From Xiphias gladius (taxonomy: Eukaryota > Chordata > Actinopteri > Istiophoriformes > Xiphiidae): 64,000 bases of DNA. Within the stretch, counting starts at the first letter, position 1, and every line of letters starts with the position of its first letter. Positions 47,737 to 62,392 of this stretch are shown in pieces. Both the position numbers and the translations under genes were made by a program. The notes under the pieces were generated by a model. It was not told where the DNA came from. It worked only from the letters and a program-made list of their open reading frames with translations, and made no database searches. The stretch spans positions 15,332,501-15,396,500 of the forward strand of contig NC_053416.1 of NCBI RefSeq assembly GCF_016859285.1. The letters are read 5' to 3'.

Positions 47737-50700
47737 TCAAAGATAGCTCAGAGGTTTTAGGGTCAGGTCCAAGGGAGCCAATGGTGTAGGAGTCGAGGCA
47801 TTGGCCCAGTTCAGGGTAAAGTTGGCCCGGCTCTCAGCAGAGGGCTCCGGTGCAGGGAAAGCAATGTGTAAAGCAACACCTATGGCCAAAATAAGAACTG
47901 AAACAAAGACAGTGAGTCCGCGACGCAAGATCAGCTGAGTGACAGAAAGCAGCGCTTGAGGTTTGGTGTTTGAAGTATTTTTGCTCTGCTCAGAATCCTC
48001 CTCAGTACCCCCTGCATTACTGTTGTTGCCCTCAGCCTCGTGACCTGCTTTCAGCTCCTGATCCTGGATGTTGACTGGACTGTAGCCATCTGCTTTTGGA
48101 ACTTCTATACTGTCCAACTGGGCCTTATGGGGGCAAAGATGCTGCTGTTAATCAGTGTGTGAGTAGCTCTGGTATGATAAAACTAACACAAACAAAAGAA
48201 GTTAGAACAGTCTGTTTAACTACACAGCACATACTCTACTTATGCACTTACTGTGTTTGGGCAGTTAGAGATGTCAGGCAGCAATGCTTCATTCAGCACT
48301 GTACTAGCAGGACGTTTTGGTATCAAAACTACTTTCTTTCCTGCTCGCAGTTGAGCCTGTAAACACATTAAAGTGAGATTCATGAAACACATAAAATAAC
48401 AGGTATGTTTTTGTTCATAGGGAAAATACCAGGATGAGATTTCAAATTTATTATCCCTAACCTCCACTTTTCCTTGCAAAAGCCATTATTAAGATGTGGC
48501 ACGTTTGAGTGTGCATGTGTATATTCAATGCTAAAACATTTGTGTTGTTATTTTTTTGGAGAATAGGTTAAAAGAGATAATTAAGAAAGGTTTGCAAAAG
48601 AAAAACAGCACAACCATGTCCAAAAAAAAAGGAATTTGTGATTAACATGAATGTTGTTGAAAAACTGAAACCAAACAAAAACTTTAAATTTTGACAATAT
48701 TTAGTTTGTATAGGGAAAGTGCTGCAGGGACGCCAGAATTTGCTGATGGCACTGTGGTGCTCCATTACAGCAAAAATGTGCTTGATGGGAAGCTTCATTC
48801 GATAATCCCTTTACCCTCCTGTCTTCAAATCATTTTTGGAAAGGTTTAAATACTTTGGTTTTATAGGAAGATAACAAGATCCTACCTTTTGTGTGACTTT
48901 CTTCCAATTGAGTTTGAAGATTAGAATGAGAAAAAACCCCGACTGAAGGAAAACACTTGTAAAGAGACCCAGCCACAAGCCTAACAGGAGAGACACAAAT
49001 ACACACCCTTTAAACAAAGATATACAGTGAATTTAGTTCATACATACTATTAAAAAAATGGAAGACAAGAAAAAGTAATTATGTACATAACATTTTGTTT
49101 AAAAAAAGTTTAAGAAACAGCCACGCTAGCAACTGAGGCTGTACTTAGGCATAGCAGCATTGAGCTGCATGCTAACGTCGGCATGCTCACAATGACATTA
49201 CTAATATACTGATGTTTAGCAGGTAATATTTGCCATGTTCGCCATCTTAGTTTAGTTTGGTTTAGTCTGATAAGTTAGCATGCAAACGTGTTGCTAATTA
49301 GCATTAAACACAAAGTGCAGCTGAGGTTGATGGGAATGCCATTAGTTTTGTGACTATATAAGTGTAAGTATTGGAGAAATTAAATTTTGACTTGATGATG
49401 ACGCTGGATGATCACCAAACTGATAACAATTCATCCTAAAGGAAATGTAAAAGTCTGCACCAATTTTCATGGTAATCCATTCAATAGTTGCTGTGATATT
49501 TCAGTCTAGACTAAAGTGGTGGACTGACCAACCAACACTGCCATCCCTAAAGCCATGACTCTAACATAGTTAAAAAGAGCAGAAGGATTGCTAGGAATGT
49601 TCATTATTTATTATCATTAAGCAGTTATTATTATTATTACACTGTGAACTACTTTGGAAGTCCTTAGTTCAACTATATTATTAGAAACTGGATTAATTCA
49701 ATCCACCCTAAATAAAAGTCATGTCAAACTTATTTCCAAAGAGCTACACAATTAGGATCCTTGTCAAAAAGTTCCTCATGGAACAAGCAGAGCTTTGATG
49801 CACTTTGGGTGAACGTGTGTGTGCGAGCATGCATGCACATTTATCAGTACATGCACACTTGGAGTGGGCAGTAAAGAGCTCTAGTCTGGCAGGGGGTAAA
49901 TGGCAGGCTGCAGGGAAGGAAATTAAGGAATGGCTGGAGCAGCAGGACCCATTGGGTTTGTAGGCTTAACTAATGAACCCAGATTTAAATATAGACACAC
50001 TACCTCTTTTCCAACTTCTGCTGGCATATTTCAGAAGTGCTGCTCATTGCAAGATACAAGAATATTTATGACCAAGTCAAAGCCTGTGGTGTCATACAAG
50101 CAAATGGACACAACTCACTGATAACTGACAGCTGCTGAATTAATGAACAACATAATGTTAGTGTGAAACGTTCTGAACCATACATTTGGTATACCTGCTT
50201 GTTTACACTGACACGAGGTCGCTTGATGTAAAAAAGAGGTTACAGAAAAGTTGGTAAAATAAAAAAAACATTTTTTATGTAGTGTTAAGTAATTACTAAG
50301 CTCATTTACTAATGTTCATCCACTTTAAAGCTTAATTTAAAGGGGATCTCCATGGTTGATGATTTTACACATCAAAGTTTGTTATAGGTCTTAGGGAGCA
50401 CTACTGTATATGTTACAAAAAAGTTGTATAAAACAATTCTTAGCTCCAGGGGGAGCTGCACGACATCTGATAAATTTCCTGGAGTGGTGTCACTTGAGTC
50501 AGTGTCGGTTGGGCCTAAAGACTACAAGTTTAAAAGTTCAAAAAATCTGAGGGTGTGGATTTAGAAAAAAGTGATCTTACCACACATAGTCCACTCCTTA
50601 TCTCTGCTTGAAGCTAGCAGCTTGAGGCTACATTAGCCACTACTAGCATAAAACAGCCAAATCTCCGACCAAATTGTCAGCGGTCGGGTAGCACTGTGGG

Positions 50701-53700
50701 TAAAGTAGGCACCAGGAAGAAGAATGTGTGGACTACAAAACAATAACTCTGGTTCTGCCCCATCATTTTTGTTACTTTTTTTAAACTGTCCATCGATAGT
50801 CACGATTGCAATCCTAAATCAGCAGAGTTCTCTTTTAAAACAAGTTCATTCTTAATATTTTAATTTAAATTAGAAAGCATAAAAACATCTTAAATAAATA
50901 GCTTGAATATCTTTTTTGGCATTCAGCACAGTTGCATGAGTAGCAAAGGAAGCAAGCCTTTTTTATGCGCAGTAAGCTAGCAGATTAACATTGGGAGATG
51001 GGAGAGGTGACATGCAACAGTTCCCAGGCAGCACTGAACCACACGTTGCAATTACATGGTATGTGTCTTAACCATGCGACCACCATGTAAGCTAGCAAAT
51101 TAAAAAAAGGTTGGTGAAGCAATGTCTGTGGATCTGCTAGCAGTCGAAACTACAAGTGTGCTTTGATTTGGAGCAAGGGGGATATTATTCAAAGGTCACA
51201 CTGTGCATTAAAAATCTATGTTTGCATGCAAGCACATATTTGTGTGAAGCTCAATTTAGTGCTCTTGTTTGCATGAAATCAAAGTACCAGTCATGGTTAC
51301 AAAAAACACAAGATGAGATGCAGGCTCATGACTTGAGACTGTACTGTTTTGGGCTTTAGAATTAGCATAGCGTGATTGTACACTAAAAAGTTCTTTCATA
51401 TTGTTGCATTAAATCCATAAAAAATATCCCACAGCAAAGAACTGTATTTATTTCAAATTGCTGGGGTTGTAAAAAGAGATGGAGTGGAACTAAAGTATTA
51501 CCTAATACTCTGAGCTTGGCAGCAAACATCAGAGCTATTCCCACTGGCAGACCGATGCAGTAGTAAGACACCAGGTTGGACAACGCGGCAATTTTCTGCA
51601 TCCCAGATCCTACAAGAATCCCTGAGCAGACACACTGAAAACACACAGAGATTGACACAAAGACAAAAGACATTTATTCAACAAAACAAGCAAAGATCTC
51701 TGTGTGTACTTTTCAACACGAGGGGCACAGTGTAAAAAGAGACAAGATCATTTGTTCTGTTCTGTAATAACATACCAGAAGTGCATCAAAGAACTGTAGA
51801 AATGTGTAGACTGTGAGGTTCTCTGAGACAATCTCCACAATGTTGCTACAGACAGTAGGAGAAGATCATCAGAAACAGAGTTACTTTTACATGGCACAGG
51901 AATGAATGCGTGTTGGTGCGAAACTCACTCATCAGAGGTTAATGCGTAGCCAATGACGGATTTAGAGCCAGCAATGATGATACCCTGGAATACAGCAAGC
52001 ACTCCTATAGCGAAGACATTATATAATGGATAGGACCTGCTCTCCAGATTCACGCAAATATTAAAGACAAAGTTGCATTGTTCTGCATTATATTTATGTA
52101 TTTTGTTAGTGCTTACACAATCAACACATACTCTGAGCTCTTTAACTAAATCTTGGTGTTGCCTTCCTTACCGAGAGTTTAATACATTAATTCAGAGTGG
52201 CAAACACCTACAGTACATCAGAGGTGTCTGGTTATACACTATTATCAGAAATTATTATGTCATATAAGTTGTGTATATGGACATGGTATAAATTCTACTG
52301 ATCATCTATGTTTGGGTGTACATGTATATGTATGTGATTGTCTTCATACCTGATAGAACCAGGGCCACTTTGCAGGTGATTTTGGCCCTTTCAGTGTTCC
52401 CGGCGCCCAGAGCATTGCCAACACGCGCACAGGCAGCTGCATGGACACCTAGAGGGAACTGCAAAGACCCCATATTACTCTCTGTTTTCAGTTCCACATT
52501 CAGTTAACATTTTAGCAAATCCGTTTCTTGTTTTTCTTTCCGAGAGCTTGAAGAAAAGATCGACACACTGTCATGTCTGTGAGTGAAGTATGGAGCTGAA
52601 GTCTGGAGGCAGTTAGCTTAGCTTAGCATAAAAACTGGAAGCACTGGGATACAGTTAGCCTGGGTATCTCCAGAGTTCAAAAATAAACGTACCAGCACCT
52701 CTAACAATCACAAGTTGTTTCATTTGTTAAATCCATTCACAAACAGAGATGTAAAAACAACAATTTGTGATTTTAGGAGGAGCTGTGTGCTCTATTTTAT
52801 TTCTTGATGAACAACAGTTTATCTATCTGCCCAGCACTTCTGTGCAGAGTTTTAAGCCAAGTTAAACTAAGTGCCTTCTGGATCTAGGTCCTTACTTAAC
52901 AAAAAAACATTAAATTGGATTGGTTCTCGTTTCCCAAAATGCAAAATTATTGTTCAGTAATAATATGTACATAAATCTTCAAGTGAACAAATGGGTGATA
53001 CATACCATATATGTTATGGCTCCTACTTCCACTAACACGTGATGGGCAGCAAGATCCACCTCGCCAAGCACACCTGATGCAATAAAAGTCAGATTCAGAA
53101 ATTTACAAACACTTTCCAACCAAGCCTAAAAGCTACACCAAGAAGGTTAACGTAAATGTCTGACCAAACGCAGTAAGGAAACTGCACCCTGCATGCTGCT
53201 GGTTTATTAATCTGACAGGTCATATGGATGACAGAGGGAAAATATGTAATGTGGCCAGATTTTGGACATGGCACATATGTGGTATATATTAGAGTATTAG
53301 AGACTATTAGTGTCTTACTTTTAAAGTAATCACATACTGCTGGTGGAGAAGCATCCATATCCATATCCAGAATTTTATTCGGACAAAGTTACTTGACATG
53401 GGGGATGCCCAGTGTTGCAGCCTCACATTTTCATTTAGGCTAAAAAGAAAGGTCTGTTTCTATTATAATCAGGCAATAGGTATGTTTTGATTGTTTTAAT
53501 AATCAGTGGAATATGTTTCTAAATGCTCTATCAATTTCAGAGCTACTATAAGCGGAAGTTTTACTTGATTAGAAAACTTTAAAATTATTCCGATGAAGTT
53601 TTTGAAAAACTAGACAATCCCAGATAAAATGTTGGTACATTTTTTATATATATCCACTGGGAGCCAGTGGATAAAAAGCCATTGTTTTTAAGTTAAAAGA

Positions 53701-56700
53701 AATTTAAAGATTTTTAAAGAAACTAGGAACAAAATCAAGTGTGTCAAAAACACTCCAATACTGACCAGTAAGGAAACCGCCAACCTCCCAGATCCACCAT
53801 TCAAAGCAGACCATGAATAAACTGGGAATAGCGAGCTTCATATAGGAGCCCCATTCTTGCAAACAGTCAGTGGACCAGCCTGCAGAAAGTTTCACAGAGA
53901 ACCATACTCAATATGACCTGTAGAGGACAACAGATTACTGAAGACAATACTGCTTACATGCAACATTTGCCTTTTGGCCTAGATGACTGGCAGAAATTCT
54001 GATGTGATCATTTAGTATTTGATATTCATATTTGTTTGTATAACTCACCTCCCCACGTCTGCTGATGGAGCTTCTTCCATCTGATGTAGCCAAACAACAG
54101 CAGACAGATGGTGATCTGAGAGAGGCTGTTGGCGATTGCTGATCCACTGCAAACACACGTGAGAGAACATCTTTATATATTGGAGAGATGTCTGGTGAAG
54201 GTCTACTTTAAATGTGACACCATCTCCCTCTCTAGGCAAAGACAGGCGGAAGGACTTCATACTGAGGAGTCAGAGTATGTCAGCATTGAGACAGTTAAGT
54301 TACATTTTGGTTTGAATACACTTGATGTCTAAGGGTCTGACCCTTGAAAACTCGCAGGAATCCATGCGTGATATGGGAGAGGAGGGACAGACCTGAACCG
54401 ACCACAGAGGCCTGATTGGTTAAGTCGATTGCATGTATTGTTTGTCCAGCTGGACCAGGATCAACTCCTGTCAGAGCTCTCCCTTTTTTTCTTTACCCTA
54501 CTCTGTGTCCCTCTCTAAATAAAGTACAAAGATAATAAACATCAGCGTACGGCTGACTCTATTTTGACAAAAAAAACAATTCATTCTCCTTAGATAGATT
54601 AACATGCATAATGAGCTCTCTGACCTCCTTTCCCCTTCTTTCCAAATTCCCAGTCCTCTCCTTTCTAGACAACACTGATATGATCAAGAGGGAGGAAGGG
54701 AGAGACAGAGACTTTCTCTGCTTCAAATGCTATAGAGACTTAACTAGTATATTTTACTGGTCATGGCACTTTAACTTAACCAAGTGACACAAAGTCCATA
54801 AAAAATGAAAAGGTAAGGACAAGCAGCATCACACACTTACCTGACACCCAACTTGAGGCTGATGATTAAGATGTAGTTCGCCCCCAAGTTAAAAATGTTT
54901 GCTGCTGCTGCTGTGTACATCTGAGGCAGAATAATCCCCTGCCAAACAAAAAGACATCCACAATCAGCTAATCAGTGGAGTTAATATTCAAACTGCATGA
55001 ATAGGATTTATTCAAAGTCTAGACAAGCAATTCTGACAAACTAAAACTTAAGTTGATTTTCATTTCCCCCCAAACAAATTCAGGAAAAACACAACACTCC
55101 AGTGGTAACGAGACAAATGGGCTACAGTCACGCTAGCAGTTTGGTGAGGCTGTACTTAGGTACAGAGGTGCTTTGAGCTAATTGCTAACATCAGCTAACA
55201 TGGATGTGTTTAGCAGGTAAATGGTTACCATGTTCACTATTTTAGTTTAGCCTGTTAGCATGCTAACCTTTTCTAATTAGAACTTAACACAAGTACAGCT
55301 AAGGCTGATGGGAATGTCATTAGATTTGCAAGTAATTAGTCATAAACCAAACTATCAAAATCAATCCATCTAAATGATCAAGACATGAGGTGATTCTTTC
55401 CCCTTTTTTTACACTGGAGTGCCACCATTGCCTGAATTGCTTTCGGGGAGACAGACACATTGCAGTCCATTTTTTGAGTCGGGCACCCACTGAAATTAAG
55501 GAGATAGAAGCGTTTCTGTTTCCTCTCATGAACTTACTTGGTTTTGTAGGTAGGTAACCTGCAGCTGGTGCAGGAACATGGCCTGTAGCAGGGAGAGAAA
55601 AAGGGGAAGATTTTACAGAATAGAACTGGCAGACCAGGGCTCTGCCAAAAATTATGTTATTTAGATATTTAGTTAGATAATTAGTTAAACAAGGTTAGCA
55701 TGCATGCTAAAAATCTGAATTAATGGGGAATATTCCAATTACACCAACTGACATAAACCCTTAACTGACTCATTTCAGTCAAATTAAAAAGGTAACTGCA
55801 GTAAGCACAACATGATGGATATAGATAGATTACTTGTGTTGCTTTTAAATCACTACGGCATTTTTTACAATTTCATCAGATTATAAGCATGGAAAATTTC
55901 CAGACTCTGGACATATCTTGATGCGTCCATTTGTCTACAAACACCTACTACTGTTTTGCCCTTTATTGTAAAGACGCAGCTACTCTTTTCCTTAATTGCT
56001 TTTATTTTATGAACCACAAAGGTCATGGAGAGAATTGAACTCAACAGGATTTTTTCTGCACAGCCCAGTGACACGGCTAGCAGCAGTGGAAAATTTGATA
56101 TCATCAGATAAATTATTCTTTAAAAAAAAAAAAAAGGTTTCACCGATTGTCGGCAGTCATTTTGTATCCCTGCATTTTTGTTGAAGTTCTAAAGTTTTAT
56201 TTCCTGTTGTGTAACTCACATCCTTGCATGTAAACACATTGCATGGCTTGAAAATAAGGTCAGAGAGTACAGTCTTTTGTTATTTAACTGAACAACACTG
56301 TAACAAACATCCAGTCTTTTGATTAGCTGAAAGAGTTGATCAGAGTTGTGCAACCATCACTTTCAGACAAAGACATCACCACAAACTTACTTTTTACGGT
56401 TTGTAATACAGAGCCAACAGTATGTCCTAATATGACAACACTGTAGGTCAAGTTACTGCAGAATATTGCACTATACAAAATGTACTGAATATGGAAGTTA
56501 AAGATTTACTCCCCCTGGGAGAACACTATATTTTTCAGATTTTGGGGGGGGTTTCAGTTTTTGTTGCACTCACTGGAACAGCTGGTATAAACGCCATCAC
56601 GTACAGCTGGGCAATTCTGAAGGAAACACGGAGTACTGTTATATAGTACAGCAAACACGTAACAATAATTCACTTTCTGATCGGACATGCACCTGTTTTT

Positions 56701-59700
56701 GCAAGTCTATATCAAAACTATGTGTTTGTTCACATTAAGTTTCTCCTTCGTTGCCTTGGTTCCTTAAAATAAAATATATAAAATGAAAGGTACCTAACTA
56801 TAATATTCCAACATACGTTTAAGTGTAGGGAAAATACAAAAAAATTCAATTTTATGGGTCTAATCAAATATATTCATGAACACACAAACAAAGCTAAACT
56901 TAAGCACACCTACATAAAATACCTCTGTACACATTAACCTGGAGTAACAATATACATTGATAATATAGATGTTGGTAATACTGATGATAAGACAGCCATG
57001 GCACTAAAGATAAAGTTATCTTGTTTTTTTTCCCCTTAAACAATCTAACCAACAGTTTGTCCTCAGAATGAGTTGAGGACAATGTATCAGTTTCATAAAA
57101 ACATGGATGTACCTTGCCACCTCATCCTCTTGGTACGCCATGAGTAGTAAGTTGTGACAATTGATGAGAAGAGCCCAACAGGGCATACAAAACAACAGCA
57201 GGATCAGTGAACTCCTCTGGAGAATTACTCCCACACGTTTCATGTTCTTACTGCCGTATGTCTACAAAACACAAATGAAACAAATGAGAGATGAGGGTCT
57301 GATTGCACAGGTTCAAATGAGCAATAACAATAAGGTGGAGATAATCTGGTTTGCTCACCTGGGAAATCAGTGTGTCACAAGCCACAGCAAGGCCATAGCC
57401 TGTTGGAGTTGTGGTCAAGTTAATCGTCTGTGGGGTGGAAGATCGAATACAAATAAACCAGAGAACAAAACCTGTAAATTAAGTTTTAGTTATAAAAAAT
57501 ATCTTTGTCCATAACTTTGAGTTGAACGTATTTTAATGTGATCTCTGGACATCCAGCTTTCCTACACCTAAGCTGTTTAAGCAACTAATGTGAGGGATTG
57601 ATTCCAGACAAAGCAATCCAACAGGCCTTATGTTCACACACATCTGTCCTATAAGGCAGCTAAACCAATGAGCTAAACCAATGAGTAGGAATGGACTTTG
57701 TCTGCCCATTATCTTTTAGCCTACTCTCAGACGTCAAGGGCTTCATTTCAATGATGCCAAATGGCAGAGATTTTTACAGCAAATTGTTATTTATGTCGTT
57801 CATATACTGGTTTTGTTCTTGGCTGTAACTATATGTGGTATTTTCATGACTCGACACAAACTTTACTTTGAATGGACTGGACACACATGGCATTTTGACT
57901 GGCTTATTCATTCCCGTGTCAGTGTGTCTTCCCTAAGTGCATTATGATCTCACAAGTGGACGTGGCCGCCCTGCGCCAGGATATACAGGAAGAAGCTATT
58001 TCTGTTGTCCAAAATCAAGGTAGAGGGCAGTATTCTGTTCATTCTCTTGTACCCACGAAAACTGGTGATCTGATCCTTGGTCTCAGCCCATACAATGCAC
58101 GCAGGACAGCTGATAAGGTTCCAGCAAGTGGTTCAGCCAGGTGAAAAAAAGACTTCTGTCTTTTTAGGATTTCACGGCTGAATCGAGAGAGTTTTCCATT
58201 TTTCACACAGTCCAATTTGTTGTTTAGCACCTAACCACATTAGAGTTTACAGTCAGTTGGAAGTAAAGGGCACTCCAGCTTCCAGACAGTGACCGGCTGG
58301 TACATCAAAGCTTGTCTGCAGATGTTTTGCGGACTAGCGAGGGTAGACCAGTCCAGCTCAATTCACCATGTGGAGCTATGAAGCTTAGGACTAGATGATT
58401 AGACAACTTTTGGGGTCCCATGGTGGCATAGGGGTATAGCGTACTTACCATAAATTACAACATCCCAGATTCGAGTCCAACTATGCAGGAACTTTACTGC
58501 ATATTGATCCTCATTTCTTTCAACCATCTGTTCCTTCCGTGTCTCAACTCTCTATTAAAGGCAGAAAATACCCCAAAAAATATTTTAAAAAAGATTATTG
58601 ACATGAAAAAAATCTCTTTTACCTTCTATATTAAATGCCCCTGAGCATTAACATCTTGTCTAAGTCAAAGATAGTATGCATACACCAGATACAATCCATC
58701 CCACTGAGAATCAACATCCCAGACTGCAACTTGTTGGAGCTTTCACCCAGTTTCAACTCACTGATTTCATTTGCAGGTCCATATAGTTATCTGCCAGCAG
58801 CTCTCATGATCGCCCCACATGAGCGTCTGTGAACTGTAGGTAACCTACCCCAACACACATGCTCACACATGCAAACTTCCCAGCGCCAAATGGCAGACAG
58901 CCAAAGTAAATGAGTGTCTGGTAAAAAGTGTTCAACGTGTGGCTTGCCAAAGACAGCCAGACATCTTTGCAGACCAAGATGGCCATCCAAACTGGGGCCG
59001 ATGATGTCTATGTGCATCAATCTTGTGTGAGTAAATTACATTCTTTTTATGTCCTTTTGCTCAACATGTTTCTGTTGCTTGGCTCAGGTCTTGCAAAAGA
59101 AACTTCAGTCTCAATTAAATTACTCTCCTAAATAAAAACTAAAAGTAATAATGTGTGTGAATACTGGAGAAAAAGATCTTCAGGTTACTTTGTTTGCAAG
59201 ATGTGTAAGTCGGCAACTGTTTGCCAACAAGTTAGCCAAGGACTTAAAAAGCTTATAGTATAAGGCCTACACTGACACCATCATCATTCATGCAATGTCG
59301 GCAGAATGGGAAGAACAAGAAAAAGACCCCTTATTCGAACTTAAGAGTGTTCATGCATTATTCCAACGAGGTCATTCTAACATTGTAGTGAAACCAGATA
59401 AACAGCCTAAATTTGCTCCTTTTATTGTGCAGCATTTTTGTAGCAGTTTGTTACCAAGTTAAACCAGATACAAACAAACAGTGAATAGCTCCTATAAAAT
59501 TAGCTGAATCATTTGTATAATATTGAATTTAATTTGCAGCTATTTTGCCAACCCTTTGTTGATATATCTGTAGTTCTTTTAATAGGTTTGTAAAAGTATT
59601 TCAATTTTAATTACAGGTTTCATTTATAACACTTTGTGCTAAGTTAATTAACTTAACAGTGCCCCTTATAAACAATCACTTTACTTTGTTACACTTCTCT

Positions 59701-60871
59701 TTAGTCTGTACAAACTCACTGTGTGTCTAATTGTTTTCTGTTTGTGTAGTTGGTTGCACAGCAGGTCCTTACCATTTTAGCAGTGTTTTCCATGCCTTTA
59801 CCCCATGTGACATGGATATCAGAGTATTGCTAAGTCCTCTTGCCAGTTTGGTGTTTCATGAGCAACAGACACCACATCACACTGGTGTGATGGTGTAGTA
59901 CAGATAGCAACACACTCAGGCAAACCACCAGGGTCACCACCACTATTAGTAGATGTCCACTACCCTCATAGCATACACAAGCACACAAAAGATACTCATT
60001 ATATTCCTATTGTGAGCAGTAGAAGAAATGGTAGTCATAGTAATACCAGCAGGAGCAGTAGTATTAATAGTAGTAGTACAAGAAGTAATAAGAGTAGCTG
60101 GGACACTAAATATATTCATAATTATTTATATTTCTATATTTATAATTATGATTGGTCTATATGCCATAAACGAGTATAGACAGTACCGCTGAGGCCAGTG
60201 CGTATCCAGCCAGCTCTGCATTGCCAATGTGACCACAGAATATGGTGATAACAAATGGCAGGAGGAAGTTCAGAATTCGAGACAGCAGCTGTAGAAACAA
60301 ACAGAGAGATTGGACTTATTTCCAAACAGCCCATCATTTATCAGGTGAAGCCAATGCAGCATATTATTGCCATTAACTGGGTTCAGACAGCTTATCTGTT
60401 CTCAGAAAAGTGGTGAGAGCAGTGTTGTGAAATCACACACAGACTGCTTTGCACTAACATGCAGTATAGACAACTCTTTTTTTTTCACCTTTTGTATACT
60501 GTATATACATGGATACAGGATTTGTAACAACAGTAACATTTGTGTCAACAGTAACTCTGCAACAAAGGAATACAGTTACCGAATTTATTACAGTTGTGGT
60601 TCTTTATGAATAACATACCAATCCACCCCTACCAACACTTCAACTTTCCCCTACTCACCAGTGGGCCCGTGAGCCGCAAGACGTGATAGAGTTCCTCTCT
60701 GTAGGCCAGTGGTAGCCATCGTCTCACGCAGGCACACCAAAACAGTTTGGAGCTGACTGCTGCCACCGTCTCGTCTCCCTCAACCCCTGCCGTCTTGGCA
60801 ACAGAAACCCCAGCAACGGGCTCTGCACCCAGGGAAGGTTGTGCAGGTTCCGGGGAACCCAGCTTCTCCAT
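47737..60871 (-). CDS. multidrug and toxin extrusion protein (diverged SLC47A paralogue)
   Basis: A predicted 657-aa MATE antiporter. Coding exons in order: 60871-60659, 60288-60187, 57427-57359, 57261-57113, 56616-56574, 55582-55538, 54938-54841, 54146-54049, 53879-53766, 53073-53006, 52458-52350, 52004-51929, 51845-51776, 51634-51502, 48980-48886, 48356-48252, 48123-47737. All are GT-AG and in frame. An in-frame TGA sits directly before the ATG. Motifs: [77 protein letters not shown]. Glutamates E299, E304 and E326 match human E273, E278 and E300, but the fourth is Asp415. About 39 residues follow the last helix, with sequons at N630 and N637. Exon phases match the plus-strand paralogue. 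It could be a SLC47A2-type or fish-specific MATE; the subgroup is unresolved. The last exon could instead start at 48117. Confidence 0.9.
49119..49565. repeat. common fish dispersed repeat, copy 1
   Basis: Starts GCTAGCAACTGAGGCTGTACTTAGG and continues through TGTTTAGCAGGTAATATTTGCCATGTTC, CAATTCATCCTAAAGG, TTCATGGTAATCCATTCAATAGTTG and TGGTGGACTGACCAACCAAC. I recall this as a very abundant percomorph repeat. It lies in an intron of the minus-strand MATE gene. Confidence 0.7.
50340..50830. repeat. probable dispersed repeat
   Basis: Includes GAAGCTAGCAGCTTGAGGCTACATTAGCC and GTCAGCGGTCGGGTAGCACTGTGG, which read like fish repeat consensus. Family not identified; intronic. Confidence 0.45.
50985..51100 (-). 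mobile_element. tRNA-derived SINE fragment (antisense)
   Basis: On the minus strand it reads GGTGGTCGCATGGTTAAGACAC (A-box-like) then GTGGTTCAGTGCTGCC (degraded B box) then GTTGCATGTCACC, the order seen in the intact copy at about 58418. Confidence 0.6.
52600..52800 (-). repeat. copy of the fish 'agctaagctaac' repeat family (inverted)
   Basis: GGCAGTTAGCTTAGCTTAGCATAAAAACTGG matches the left end of the element at 14367; downstream sequence mirrors the copy at 44900-45235 in inverse orientation. Confidence 0.6.
55120..55345. repeat. common fish dispersed repeat, copy 2
   Basis: Same family and orientation as 49119-49565: GCTAGCAGTTTGGTGAGGCTGTACTTAGG, TTTAGCAGGTAAATGGTTACCATGTTC, GTTAGCATGCTAACC, GGCTGATGGGAATGTCATTAG. 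Truncated. Confidence 0.7.
58418..58600 (+). mobile_element. tRNA-derived SINE
   Basis: A tRNA-like head with A box (TGGCATAGGGGT, near 58422) and B box (GATTCGAGTCC, 58468-58478), then a body with TACTGCATATTGATCC and a 3' end TCTATTAAAGGCAGAAAATACCCC followed by an A-rich tail. It lies in the second intron of the minus-strand MATE gene. It is not a functional tRNA: the stems do not pair well. Confidence 0.75.

Positions 60872-62392
<1,521 letters not shown>

Noticed and set aside
53095-53364. 89-codon ORF in a gene B intron
   Set aside because: It reads through the splice boundary region with no MATE similarity; intronic noise.
57944-58144. 66-codon ORF in a gene B intron
   Set aside because: The translation looks mildly protein-like but matches nothing I know, and lies between confirmed exons 2 and 3 of the MATE gene without matching frame or length.
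58418-58500. A possible tRNA gene
   Set aside because: A and B boxes are present, but stems are poor and a SINE body and A-rich tail follow.
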